Shown here: piece by piece, positions 1 through 7,549 of the stretch
Layout of the letters: every line of letters starts with the position of its first letter
Position numbering within the stretch: position 1 is the first letter of the stretch
From: Bacteroidetes bacterium RIFCSPLOWO2_12_FULL_37_12
GTDB taxonomy: Bacteria; Bacteroidota; Bacteroidia; 2-12-FULL-37-12
Direction: 5' to 3'
Assembly (NCBI GenBank): GCA_001769655.1
Contig: MEPC01000034.1
Span: forward strand, 1-45,591
Length of the DNA stretch: 45,591 nt
Position numbers and translations under genes: made by a program
The notes under the pieces: model-generated
Seen by the model: the letters and a program-made list of their open reading frames with translations, nothing else
Told to the model about the DNA's origin: nothing
Database searches by the model: none

Positions 1-182
1 TAAGTGTTTTGTGTTAAGTGTTTTGTGTTAAGTGTTTTGTGTTAAGTGTTTTGTGTTAAGTGTTTTGTGTTAAGTGTTTTGTGTTAAGTGTTTTGTATTA
101 AGTGTTTTGTGTTAAGTGTTATGTGTTAAGTGTTTTGTGTTAAGTGTTTTGTGTTAAGTGTTTTGTGTTAAGTGTTTTGTGT
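1..182. repeat. 14-bp tandem repeat, 13 copies
   Basis: Thirteen uninterrupted head-to-tail copies of taagtgttttgtgt fill the left edge of the window, with single-base variants in two copies (a gtat variant near 97 and an atgtgt variant near 121). Each 14-mer is two related heptamers (ttaagtg and ttttgtg). The array starts at base 1, so its true length is unknown. It ends about 66 bp before the coaX start codon. The same ttaagtg heptamer recurs at 7294-7360. Confidence 0.95.
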
Positions 183-248
183 TAATTATTTTATATTCAT
201 TATTTTTTCGTTCCTTCTTTACCGTTAGTATATTACTTCTCACTAACC

Positions 249-986
249 ATGAACCTCGCCCTCGACTCCGGAAATTCCCTCACCAAAATTGGCTTATTTA
301 AGAATGACAAGCTGATTAAAACCTCAGCATTAAAATTTAATGAAAAACTTCTCATCCGGAAAATTCTTTCTCTTAACCCCGGACACATTATTCTCTCCAG
401 CGTGGGAAATGATCTGAATGGCATTTACAAGCAGTTAAAGAAAACTATTCCCACGTTTGTTTTACGGTCCTCTTCGAAGTTTCCTTTTAAGAATTTGTAC
501 AAATCCCCTAAAACACTTGGAAACGACCGTCTCGCGCTTGCCGCAGGAGCAGTGACACTTTATCCTCATCAGAATTGTCTGGTCATCAGCGCCGGTACTT
601 GTATTACCTATAATTTTATTAACAGTGACACTGAATTTATAGGGGGCGCTATTTCTCCCGGAATAAAAATGAGGTTGGATGTTCTACATTCACAAACAGC
701 CCTGCTTCCTCTAATAAAAAAATTAACAATACCGCCGCTGGTTGGAAAAACTACCAAAGAATCCATTCAAGGCGGAGCGCTTTATGGGATTTGTCAGGAA
801 ATAGGTGGAATTGCAAAATTATATCGCACTGCATATTCGGATCTGAAAGTAATTTTGTGCGGAGGTGATGCAGAATTTCTAAAAACATTTATTGATGTCC
901 CTTTGCGTGTTCATCCTCATCTCGGTATGCATGGGTTGAATAAAATATTAGAAATGGAAACCTTCAAGGTTTCGCCCCGCTCATAA
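249..986 (+). CDS. coaX: Type III pantothenate kinase (CoaX)
   Basis: This enzyme phosphorylates pantothenate with ATP, the first step of coenzyme A synthesis in the cytoplasm. The 245-residue length fits the family. Visible motifs are the N-terminal phosphate-binding DSGNSLTK (residues 6-13), GNDRLALAAGA (91-101) with the expected catalytic Asp93, GGAISPGIKMR (132-142) and the C-terminal GGALYG (175-180). The family's D-x-G-T-type motif reads SAGTCITYN here (114-122): the usual Asp is Ser114 (agc) and a second usual Asp is Asn122 (aat). This may weaken cation or substrate binding. ATG at 249 is used because the first motif follows immediately. The stop codon lies inside a palindromic repeat and the last residues (ETFKVSPRS) are encoded by another copy, so the C-terminus looks recently extended or altered. 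Confidence 0.93.
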   Translation: MNLALDSGNSLTKIGLFKNDKLIKTSALKFNEKLLIRKILSLNPGHIILSSVGNDLNGIYKQLKKTIPTFVLRSSSKFPFKNLYKSPKTLGNDRLALAAGAVTLYPHQNCLVISAGTCITYNFINSDTEFIGGAISPGIKMRLDVLHSQTALLPLIKKLTIPPLVGKTTKESIQGGALYGICQEIGGIAKLYRTAYSDLKVILCGGDAEFLKTFIDVPLRVHPHLGMHGLNKILEMETFKVSPRS

Positions 987-1043
987 GAGAAACCTTCAAG
1001 GTTTTTCTTAGCTCGAGCCGGGCAAAACCTTGCAGGTTTCGAG
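957..1043. terminator. Cluster of three palindromes between convergent genes
   Basis: Three inverted repeats share an aaacctt/aaggttt core. The first (957-973, gaaaccttcaaggtttc) has perfect 8-bp arms and lies within the end of coaX. The second (984-1010) has 13-bp arms with one mismatch and begins at the coaX stop codon. The third (about 1025-1039) is nested in outer gctcg/cgagc arms (1011-1043). They lie just before the end of the oppositely oriented thioesterase gene, so a bidirectional terminator role is plausible. They also look like a dispersed intergenic repeat family. Termination is inferred from structure only. Confidence 0.6.
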
Positions 1044-1060
1044 CGCTCGCGAAGTTTTAA

Positions 1061-1573
1061 TCACGAAAACATCTTTTTCAACTCCTTTGTCTCCTCCATT
1101 TTCATTCTCCCCGCCAACACCAATCGCAGTTCCCTCCTGCTTAATGCTTGCTCATATCTCGACTTCTCATCAGGTGTTTCAGGAGTTACTTCAGGTACAT
1201 CTATAGGTTTACCTATCTGGTCAACGGCTACAAAAGTGTAAAACGCCTCATTGCTTTTAATTTTTGTTCCGGTAATAATATTTTCAGCCCATGCCTCAAT
1301 ATATACTTCCATGGAAGAATTAAACGCCCGTGTCACTTCAGCCGTAAGGGTTACTACATCTCCCAGCCGTATGCTGTTTTTAAAGGATACGTTATCAACC
1401 GAGGCAGTAACTACCACCCTGTTGCAATGCCGTTGTGCGGAAATTGCCGCAACCATATCCATCCAGTGCATCATTTTTCCTCCCATTAAATTTCCTAATG
1501 GATTTGTATCGTTCGGCATCACAATTTCCGTCATGGTAGCATAAGAATTTTTTGTCGGTTTGGCTTGTCTCAT
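1061..1573 (-). CDS. Acyl-CoA thioesterase, hotdog fold (YciA/ACOT type)
   Basis: A 170-residue single hotdog-fold protein that should hydrolyse acyl-CoA thioesters to free acid and CoA in the cytoplasm. The family signature is clear: MPNDTNPLGNLMGGKMMHWMD (residues 19-39) with Asn21/Asp22, the GNLMGG turn and the hotdog helix, then TASVDNVSF (56-64) and SMEVYIEAW (87-95). A charged C-terminal tail (about 135-170) follows the hotdog domain, as in many Bacteroidota members. The gene is convergent with coaX and divergent from the CHAT gene, whose start is about 60 bp away. Substrate chain length cannot be read from the sequence. Confidence 0.9.
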   Translation of the reverse strand: MRQAKPTKNSYATMTEIVMPNDTNPLGNLMGGKMMHWMDMVAAISAQRHCNRVVVTASVDNVSFKNSIRLGDVVTLTAEVTRAFNSSMEVYIEAWAENIITGTKIKSNEAFYTFVAVDQIGKPIDVPEVTPETPDEKSRYEQALSRRELRLVLAGRMKMEETKELKKMFS

Positions 1574-1576
1574 GGT

Positions 1577-1608
1577 TTTGTTGTGTTATTCAATTTTTAT
1601 TACCTTTA
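1577..1608 (+). promoter_or_regulatory. Possible Bacteroidota promoter of the CHAT gene
   Basis: TTTG (1577-1580) is followed 20 bp later by TACCTTTA (1601-1608), one mismatch from the Bacteroidota -7 box TAnnTTTG. This leaves about 20 nt of leader before the ATG at 1634. It sits in the 60-bp divergent gap, which makes the upstream in-frame start at 1565 unlikely. The match is imperfect. Confidence 0.35.
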
Positions 1609-1633
1609 TCCCCCATTTCCAATTATAAACAGA

Positions 1634-3409
1634 ATGAAAAATCAATTCCCGAAAACTTGCAAATTTCTATTTTCTTGTTGCGCATTAGTAACAATTCTTT
1701 TCAATCCTGCCCTTACACAACCTAAAATAAACCCCAAAGATACTATCGGAATCAGGGATTTAAAAATGGCTTACTCCACCTATTGCCTCGCCTCAGATCT
1801 TATTGATATCATGCGCCGTGGGTATAAAACGGAAGGGTCCAAACTATTCCTCGGCGAAAAAGCAACGCAAATTTACGATAAATCCATACGTACATCATTA
1901 CGATTATATAATATCCTGAAAGATGACTTATATAAAAATCAGGCATTCCAGTTCTCCGAAAAAAATAAATCGAGTGTTTTGCTGGCATCCCTTTCCGAAT
2001 CAAAGGCAAAAAAATTCTCCGACATTCCTGATAGCGTCCTGCAGTATGAGAAAGAATTAAAAATTGATCTTGCTTTCTATGATAAAAGCATTGCGGAGGA
2101 ACAAAACCAGGGTAAAGATGCCGACTCCGCAAAAATAGCTTTGTGGCAGGATAAACTTTTTAACCTGAAACAAAAATATGATGCACTCATTAAACGCCTC
2201 GAATCAAAATACCCGCAGTATTACAAACTCAAATACGATGTTAAAACCGCAACCGTAAAAGATATTCAAACTGAAATTCTGGACGATCGTACCGCTTTGA
2301 TTGAATATTTTACCGGTGACACTTCTATCTATATTTTCTCTGTTACTAAATCGTCTTTTGAAGTTATTCGTGTAAAAAAGGATTCACTTTTTAATGATTT
2401 TGTGACACGCATGCGGGACGGTATTTATAAGCGTCGTTATCCGCTTTATGTTCATTGGGCTTTTCCTCTTTACCAGACCTTGCTGGAGCCCGTGTTAAAA
2501 TTACCTGTTTTTTCTTCCGTAAATAAAAAGGGTGAAAAACAAATTCAAAATCTCTTAATCATTCCGGATGGTATGTTGGGCTATATACCTTTTGAGGCGC
2601 TGTTAACACAAGTAGCTGACGAATCAGTGGAGGACTACAAAACACTTTCTTTTCTTATAAAAGAATATTCCGTTAATTATTCTTATTCTGCCACTCTTGT
2701 GTTGGAAAATATTCAAACTAAAAAAATGCTTGCAAAATCCACCAAAGGGAAATCTCAGGATGTAAGAAATGATTTTATGGCTTTTGCTCCCGTTTTCAGC
2801 CCCGAAATGGGGGAAAGATTATTTCGTGAAAGAACCGTTCCCGATATTCCCGCTACGGAGACCGAAGTGAAAGAAATTGCAAAACTTTTTGAACAAAAAC
2901 AAAAAAAATCTAAAATATTTACGTTTAAAGATGCCCTGGAAGACCCTTTAAAAACAGCTGAGCTGGCAAATTATAAATTCATTCACTTTGCCACACATGG
3001 TTACATTGACGAATCCAAGCCGGAACTATCAAGTATTTTATTAGCAACAGATACCTCTCGCTCAAAAGAAGATGGAACGTTATTCAGTGGTGAAACATTT
3101 AATTTGCGCATGAACGCAGACATGGTGACACTTAGCGCCTGCGAAACCGGATTAGGAAAGGTGGTGCGCGGCGAAGGAATTATGGGGTTATCACGAGGAT
3201 TTCTTTATGCCGGCGCCAATAGCTTGGTTGTGTCACTGTGGCGTGTTTCCGATAATTCCACCTCCGACCTCATGTTGGATCTTTATCGCAATATCCTTGA
3301 CAATAAATCTAAAATTTCTGCCCTCCGTGAGGCAAAACTTAAGATGATTAATGAAGGAATTTTTGTGGCTCCCTATTTTTGGGCTCCCTTCATTCTTATT
3401 GGAAAATAA
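1634..3409 (+). CDS. Secreted CHAT-domain (caspase-like) protein
   Basis: 591 residues from the ATG at 1634. An in-frame ATG at 1565 would overlap the divergent gene and bury the signal peptide. Residues 1-28 look like a Sec signal peptide (basic start, hydrophobic core, cut near PALT/QP), so the protein probably acts in the periplasm or outside. The middle part (about 35-230) is helical and charged and resembles the degenerate last TPR region usually found before CHAT domains. The C-terminal half is a CHAT domain with the Cys/His pair in HFATHGY (His455) and SACETG (Cys503), then GLSRGFLYAGA and SLWRVSD, the usual closing blocks. CHAT domains are caspase/separase-fold peptidases; the substrate is unknown. 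The N-terminal TPR array common in such proteins is missing. Confidence 0.88.
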   Translation: MKNQFPKTCKFLFSCCALVTILFNPALTQPKINPKDTIGIRDLKMAYSTYCLASDLIDIMRRGYKTEGSKLFLGEKATQIYDKSIRTSLRLYNILKDDLYKNQAFQFSEKNKSSVLLASLSESKAKKFSDIPDSVLQYEKELKIDLAFYDKSIAEEQNQGKDADSAKIALWQDKLFNLKQKYDALIKRLESKYPQYYKLKYDVKTATVKDIQTEILDDRTALIEYFTGDTSIYIFSVTKSSFEVIRVKKDSLFNDFVTRMRDGIYKRRYPLYVHWAFPLYQTLLEPVLKLPVFSSVNKKGEKQIQNLLIIPDGMLGYIPFEALLTQVADESVEDYKTLSFLIKEYSVNYSYSATLVLENIQTKKMLAKSTKGKSQDVRNDFMAFAPVFSPEMGERLFRERTVPDIPATETEVKEIAKLFEQKQKKSKIFTFKDALEDPLKTAELANYKFIHFATHGYIDESKPELSSILLATDTSRSKEDGTLFSGETFNLRMNADMVTLSACETGLGKVVRGEGIMGLSRGFLYAGANSLVVSLWRVSDNSTSDLMLDLYRNILDNKSKISALREAKLKMINEGIFVAPYFWAPFILIGK

Positions 3410-3459
3410 ATGATCTGGTTGTTGCGCTACGCACGCTCTGGTTTATGTCTGTAGCCCTC

Positions 3460-6400
3460 TTAAAATTTCATCATCTTCGCCGTCATCACTCCCGATTTAC
3501 CTTCTATCTTTATTAAATAGATGCCTTGTGGCAATGCCAACGTATTGTACGAAGTAGAATTTATTCCTGAAGTTCCTTTTAGTTGCCGGCTGAATATTTT
3601 TTGTCCAACCAATGTATATACTCCAACTTCGAGCATTTCATTTTCATGAGAAGGAAATAAAATAGTTATGTTTCCGGATACCGGATTTGGATAAATGGAG
3701 ATGGGTTTGTTTTTCTCTATGTTTTTTTTGATGCCAGCGGTTCCGTAAATTATTAAGGTATCATACATGGAAGTATCCGCCTTCACAATTTTGTTCGCTG
3801 AATCACAACTAATAAAGTTAGTTAGTTGAAAATTTAACGGATTAATTTTATTATCAGAAAAAACCTTTGAACTGCTTATAGTCAAACAGCCATGCTCTCC
3901 CCCTTTATACATGCAGTTAGGGGTATTGCATCCAAATACGAATCCTTCCGGAAGTCCTAAAATTTTATTTATTCGGGCTGAATCCAAAAATAGGAAATTG
4001 CACGAAGTGTCTTTTAGTTGGCTTGGAAAAATTAAATCAATAGTTACGGAATATTTATCTCCAATAGTAGTAGTTTTTATCTGGGATGGGAAAAATCCAT
4101 TGTTATTCATTCTTATTTTCACCACCGCCTCTGAAGATAAAAATTGTTGCCCTTTGCGAAGTAAGGGAACCGTTACCCACATTGCCTCGGAAAAAATCTT
4201 TCTTTTATTTATTCTCAGTTGACCTGATGAAGTAACATTAAGCAAATTATGATATTCGCTACAACTATCATATCGCGTTTTCATAATATAAACATAATGA
4301 TGCTGGTCAGAAGTATCAAGATTCCACAGCAAGTCATTTCCTAAAGGACCCTTCATAGTATCTTCCCCGAAAATAATATTTAAACGATACCCACTATCAG
4401 CATCCACAGCATAACCCGGAAACCAACTCATCCCAAATGTACCGGTTGTATCCGGCTGTCCCGCTTTGCTTATCGAAATTGATTTTCTTTTATTTAAGCG
4501 GCTTGCAGTTCCTCCCATAGCAAGTGTATTTACCACGACACTCCTTGTCCACTTGTTTTTGTCATTCGTAAGAATTAAATCCACACTCTTTAAATCGTCC
4601 CAACGTGAACTATCACTTGCTACTTTATCAAATCCCGGATTATCAAAAGGTGAATAATAACTTGCTTGTTTAAAAGGTGCCCATATCCCTCCCAGAATCA
4701 TGTAATTTATTAACGATGTATCATACCAGGCATTTTCTTTTACGCTAACGCCATCCAACCAATTGTAAGATGGAATGGAGAAATCTAGGGTCGCACTTAT
4801 TTCCTGGGTTAAATCGGGAATACAGGAGGATAAAGGACCGTTTAAACATATACTTTTCTGCACGGAATAGGTCTTACCGGAAATAGAATCGGTGACATAC
4901 ATGGTTACAAGAAAATTTTCAACAGCCGGATACTGATGAACCGGATCTTTCGTGTATGCAAATGTATTATCTCCAAAATCCCATTTCCATGATTTAATAG
5001 TTCCTTTTGAGTTGTCATTAAAAAAAACTTTGTTTAAATTATCTGCACTTACTTGAAAAGTAAAATCGGGTAGCATCTGAAATTCAGAATCAAAAAATGT
5101 CTGAATTATATCATCATTGGTTTTTAAATTTTGCATAGCATTACACGGCAATCCACTTGCCCAAACAACTCCAACGATTACCTCAACAATTCCTCCCGGA
5201 GTTAAAGTAAATGGACCGGCAGATTGAAGAAAACGGCGATCACCTGGCGGATTTCCAGCAATTGCTTCATCCCAAGGTACGATCGATCCTGTCCACTTTC
5301 CGGAAGGGTCTGAATAACCAGGAAACATAAAATTTGTAGCCGGGGTAGAGGGGCTTACTGGAGAAGTTCCGTTCTTTAAGTCGTGTGTACAAGGATAACC
5401 ATTACCCCATACCGTTCGCAAATAACTATAATATTGGTTTGCCCCATTTGGAAATCCGTAATACGGGCTCGCATTATTACTATAATAAAAAAAGTTACTC
5501 ATCATAATTAATTCATCCGGCTCATCCGTTACACCATCTCTGTCATTATCATAACCATCATTTACATCAGCTTTAGGTCCTTTCAGAAAATCAATACCTA
5601 TTGCAGGAGGGTTAGACCCATAGCCAGGAGTGCCCGGAACTGACTCATCATTGTCATCTCCATTATAACTATAGCCAAGCCCTCTTGATACATCACATCC
5701 CACATAATCATCTAAATAGTACCCAAGATCAGAATCAGTCCATTGCCCGAGATAAGTTTTATTTAATGTATTGGATGAACGATTGATGATTTTGTATTTG
5801 TAAAAAGTGGCATCGTTTAATACATTAGTGGTTGCAAAAGCAAATGCCTCGCATTGAATTTCAACACCTATAGGAACACCACCAGTTTCGGTATGTGCAT
5901 TTCCTTTATCATTGATTACCCACCAGATTGACTGATCGCCGGTGATTAATGGGTAATCGCCATTTTCAGGTTCATAATTTCCATTGGTATCATAATCGAA
6001 AAATGGTGCTAAATATTTTGCTTGCCCAATGGATTGATTGCCATAAGCAGGCCAATTTTTAATTGAGTCAGGAACAGGGTAAGTGCCATTAGTGACACTT
6101 CCGTTTTGATATGCAATTCTGAAATCATCTATCAATGATTTGTTTATTTTAAAATGTTTGTCCCAGAATAAACATTCATTAAATGAAATTACTGCTGAAT
6201 CAACTAAAGAAGCATCGGTAAGAGGTCCCGGAAAAAAGTCATACCCGTTTTGCCGGTAAGTTTGAGCGGCAATTTTAAGATTGTTCCCATCATCTACACC
6301 CCCCAACCAGAGAGCGCCTGTAAACAAACTCATTTTTCCAGATCCTTTTGGAATTTCATAATGTGGATTTTGTAAGCCATCCCACCACATATCTCCTCCT

Positions 6401-6606
6401 GTTAGAACCATAGCGCGTACATTGTTAATATCAAGATATTCTTCTCCGGTGGGATTGGCACACCCTGATAAAATTATCCGTGTGTTTGAATTTTGGGTTT
6501 GTCTTTTGGGTTTGTCTTTATCTTCCCGTGCAGATGTTTGAATTGTATTGAAAAAAAAAGTAGCAATTAAGAGAGGGTAAATCAATGGATGGTTTAATAT
6601 TTTCAT
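3460..6606 (-). CDS. Secreted T9SS type A cargo protein with PKD domain
   Basis: 1048 residues. A signal peptide (about 1-26, cut near QTSA) is followed by a large aromatic- and Asp-rich region. Calcium-binding-like Asp loops appear at about 204-219 (DYDTNGNYEPENGDYP) and 347-365 (DVNDGYDNDRDGVTDEPDE). A PKD domain lies at about 515-595 with the core motif WKWDFGD. The last ~80 residues form a T9SS type A sorting domain: PISIYPNPVSGNITILF, then ALPQGIYLIKIEG and a basic MMKF end. The protein should cross the outer membrane through the type IX system and be anchored or released. No catalytic motif was recognised, so a structural or adhesive role is only a guess. It ends 50 bp from the convergent CHAT gene. 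Confidence 0.85.
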   Translation of the reverse strand: MKILNHPLIYPLLIATFFFNTIQTSAREDKDKPKRQTQNSNTRIILSGCANPTGEEYLDINNVRAMVLTGGDMWWDGLQNPHYEIPKGSGKMSLFTGALWLGGVDDGNNLKIAAQTYRQNGYDFFPGPLTDASLVDSAVISFNECLFWDKHFKINKSLIDDFRIAYQNGSVTNGTYPVPDSIKNWPAYGNQSIGQAKYLAPFFDYDTNGNYEPENGDYPLITGDQSIWWVINDKGNAHTETGGVPIGVEIQCEAFAFATTNVLNDATFYKYKIINRSSNTLNKTYLGQWTDSDLGYYLDDYVGCDVSRGLGYSYNGDDNDESVPGTPGYGSNPPAIGIDFLKGPKADVNDGYDNDRDGVTDEPDELIMMSNFFYYSNNASPYYGFPNGANQYYSYLRTVWGNGYPCTHDLKNGTSPVSPSTPATNFMFPGYSDPSGKWTGSIVPWDEAIAGNPPGDRRFLQSAGPFTLTPGGIVEVIVGVVWASGLPCNAMQNLKTNDDIIQTFFDSEFQMLPDFTFQVSADNLNKVFFNDNSKGTIKSWKWDFGDNTFAYTKDPVHQYPAVENFLVTMYVTDSISGKTYSVQKSICLNGPLSSCIPDLTQEISATLDFSIPSYNWLDGVSVKENAWYDTSLINYMILGGIWAPFKQASYYSPFDNPGFDKVASDSSRWDDLKSVDLILTNDKNKWTRSVVVNTLAMGGTASRLNKRKSISISKAGQPDTTGTFGMSWFPGYAVDADSGYRLNIIFGEDTMKGPLGNDLLWNLDTSDQHHYVYIMKTRYDSCSEYHNLLNVTSSGQLRINKRKIFSEAMWVTVPLLRKGQQFLSSEAVVKIRMNNNGFFPSQIKTTTIGDKYSVTIDLIFPSQLKDTSCNFLFLDSARINKILGLPEGFVFGCNTPNCMYKGGEHGCLTISSSKVFSDNKINPLNFQLTNFISCDSANKIVKADTSMYDTLIIYGTAGIKKNIEKNKPISIYPNPVSGNITILFPSHENEMLEVGVYTLVGQKIFSRQLKGTSGINSTSYNTLALPQGIYLIKIEGKSGVMTAKMMKF

Positions 6607-6625
6607 AATTGTATTTGTCTAATTA

Positions 6626-6633
6626 CAAAAATA
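6626..6633 (-). promoter_or_regulatory. Possible -7 promoter box of the T9SS type A gene
   Basis: Read on the minus strand the octamer is TATTTTTG, an exact match to the Bacteroidota TAnnTTTG -7 box. It lies 19 bp upstream of the start codon at 6606, which would give a very short leader. I see no clear -33 TTTG at the expected distance. Confidence 0.4.
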
Positions 6634-6789
6634 CTCCTTTATTTTCATCCGGGAAGAAAAAAAATATTAAGCGCTCAAGTAAGGTATCATACAGTAAGTA
6701 TAGATGTATTAGTGGGATATGTATAAATTATAAAATCACAATTCAATACTTACCGAACGTTACCCCCTATACCTTTATACCCTTATACC

Positions 6790-7293
6790 CTACCCCCTCT
6801 TATAAACCGGCACCGCACTACACGGCTCCCCATACATAATGGATGACACAACCGGCTTCAATTTATTCACCAACTCCGTGTAAACAAAAACAGGAACCGG
6901 TTTCTCACCACATCCTTTAATCATAATTTTCTTATCTGCATACTCTTCTGTTTTCATTTCAGATAACTTTTGCTGAAATAATGATTTCTCCAAATCGTTT
7001 AAATTTCCTGAAATAAAATAACCGGCGTACGGTTTCAGTGACACTGCTACAAGCATGTATGCCCAATAAGGTATAAGTGCATCTACAGAACAATCAATAG
7101 CCACTAATTTTCCGGTGTATTTACTCCAATCGTTATTCTTTATAAATTCTCTAAACTCTTTTTCCTTTAGAATCAATCCTTGAAATAAATGCTCCGAAAA
7201 ATCAAACACCACCCTCTCCCCTTCCACATAAAAATCCACCGGGTCTATAGTAACTATCCCCGACTCTTGTACCCGATTGCGTATGGCATCCAT
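6790..7293 (-). CDS. DUF2480 family protein
   Basis: 167 residues, soluble, with no signal peptide or membrane segment. The sequence follows the DUF2480 pattern from end to end: NRVQESGIVTIDPVDFY near the start, then GERVVFDFSEHLFQGLILKE, FREFIKNNDWSKY, IDCSVDALIPYWAYML, MIKGCGEKPVP and SIMYGEPCSAVPVYKRG at the C-terminus. The family is widespread in Bacteroidota but its function is unknown. Conserved cysteines (in DCS, KGC and EPC) are notable and could bind metal or be redox active; that is inference. The start codon directly abuts a heptamer tandem repeat (7294-7360). It lies between two T9SS cargo genes on the same strand. Confidence 0.87.
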   Translation of the reverse strand: MDAIRNRVQESGIVTIDPVDFYVEGERVVFDFSEHLFQGLILKEKEFREFIKNNDWSKYTGKLVAIDCSVDALIPYWAYMLVAVSLKPYAGYFISGNLNDLEKSLFQQKLSEMKTEEYADKKIMIKGCGEKPVPVFVYTELVNKLKPVVSSIMYGEPCSAVPVYKRG

Positions 7294-7360
7294 TGTTAAT
7301 TGTTAAGTGTTAAGTGTTAGGAGTTAAGTGTTAAGTGTTAAGTGTTAAGTGTTAGTTGTT
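7294..7360. repeat. ttaagtg heptamer tandem repeat upstream of the DUF2480 gene
   Basis: About eight copies of the 7-mer ttaagtg, broken once by gttaggag, start immediately next to the start codon of the DUF2480 gene (minus strand ATG at 7293). The heptamer is half of the 14-bp unit at 1-182. The array occupies the place where leader and promoter would be expected. Confidence 0.85.
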
Positions 7361-7432
7361 TATTGATACAATTTATCACAAATTTTTTAATTTCGCATAG
7401 CAAATCTCTCGCCCCTGCCGCACATTCTCGCT

Positions 7433-7484
7433 CAATCCGCCACTGGCGGATTGCCGTATTTTGGAGAGGGGATGGGGTGAGGTC
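7433..7484. repeat. Intergenic palindrome plus copy of the GACCTCACCCC element
   Basis: Perfect inverted repeat caatccgcc/ggcggattg (7433-7441 and 7445-7453, 3-bp loop), followed at 7463-7484 by ggagagggg-atggggtgaggtc. The latter is the reverse complement of the element seen twice at 44780-44873. These look like dispersed Bacteroidota intergenic repeats rather than gene-specific signals. Confidence 0.7.
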
Positions 7485-7485
7485 A

Positions 7486-7528
7486 TAAAAAAAAGCGCAA
7501 TCCGGAATTATCTCAGAACTGCGCTTTT
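7486..7528 (-). terminator. Rho-independent terminator of the giant adhesin gene
   Basis: Read on the minus strand, aaaagcgca (7528-7520) pairs with tgcgctttt (7499-7491) across a 20-nt loop and runs into a T tract of about nine bases ending at 7487. It begins 22 bp after the stop codon at 7550, which is the right place for termination of the giant gene before the DUF2480 gene. Confidence 0.8.
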
Positions 7529-7549
7529 ATTAACAATATAAAAACACAA

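Noticed and set aside
1-182. CRISPR-like regular repeats
   Set aside because: The unit is 14 bp and purely tandem with no spacers, and no cas gene is present.
1565-1633. Earlier in-frame ATG for the CHAT gene
   Set aside because: It overlaps the divergent thioesterase start, lies upstream of the likely promoter box and would bury the signal peptide 23 residues in.
6609-6839. 76-codon plus-strand open frame
   Set aside because: It overlaps the promoter region of the T9SS gene and the end of the DUF2480 gene antisense, and its product is compositionally odd.
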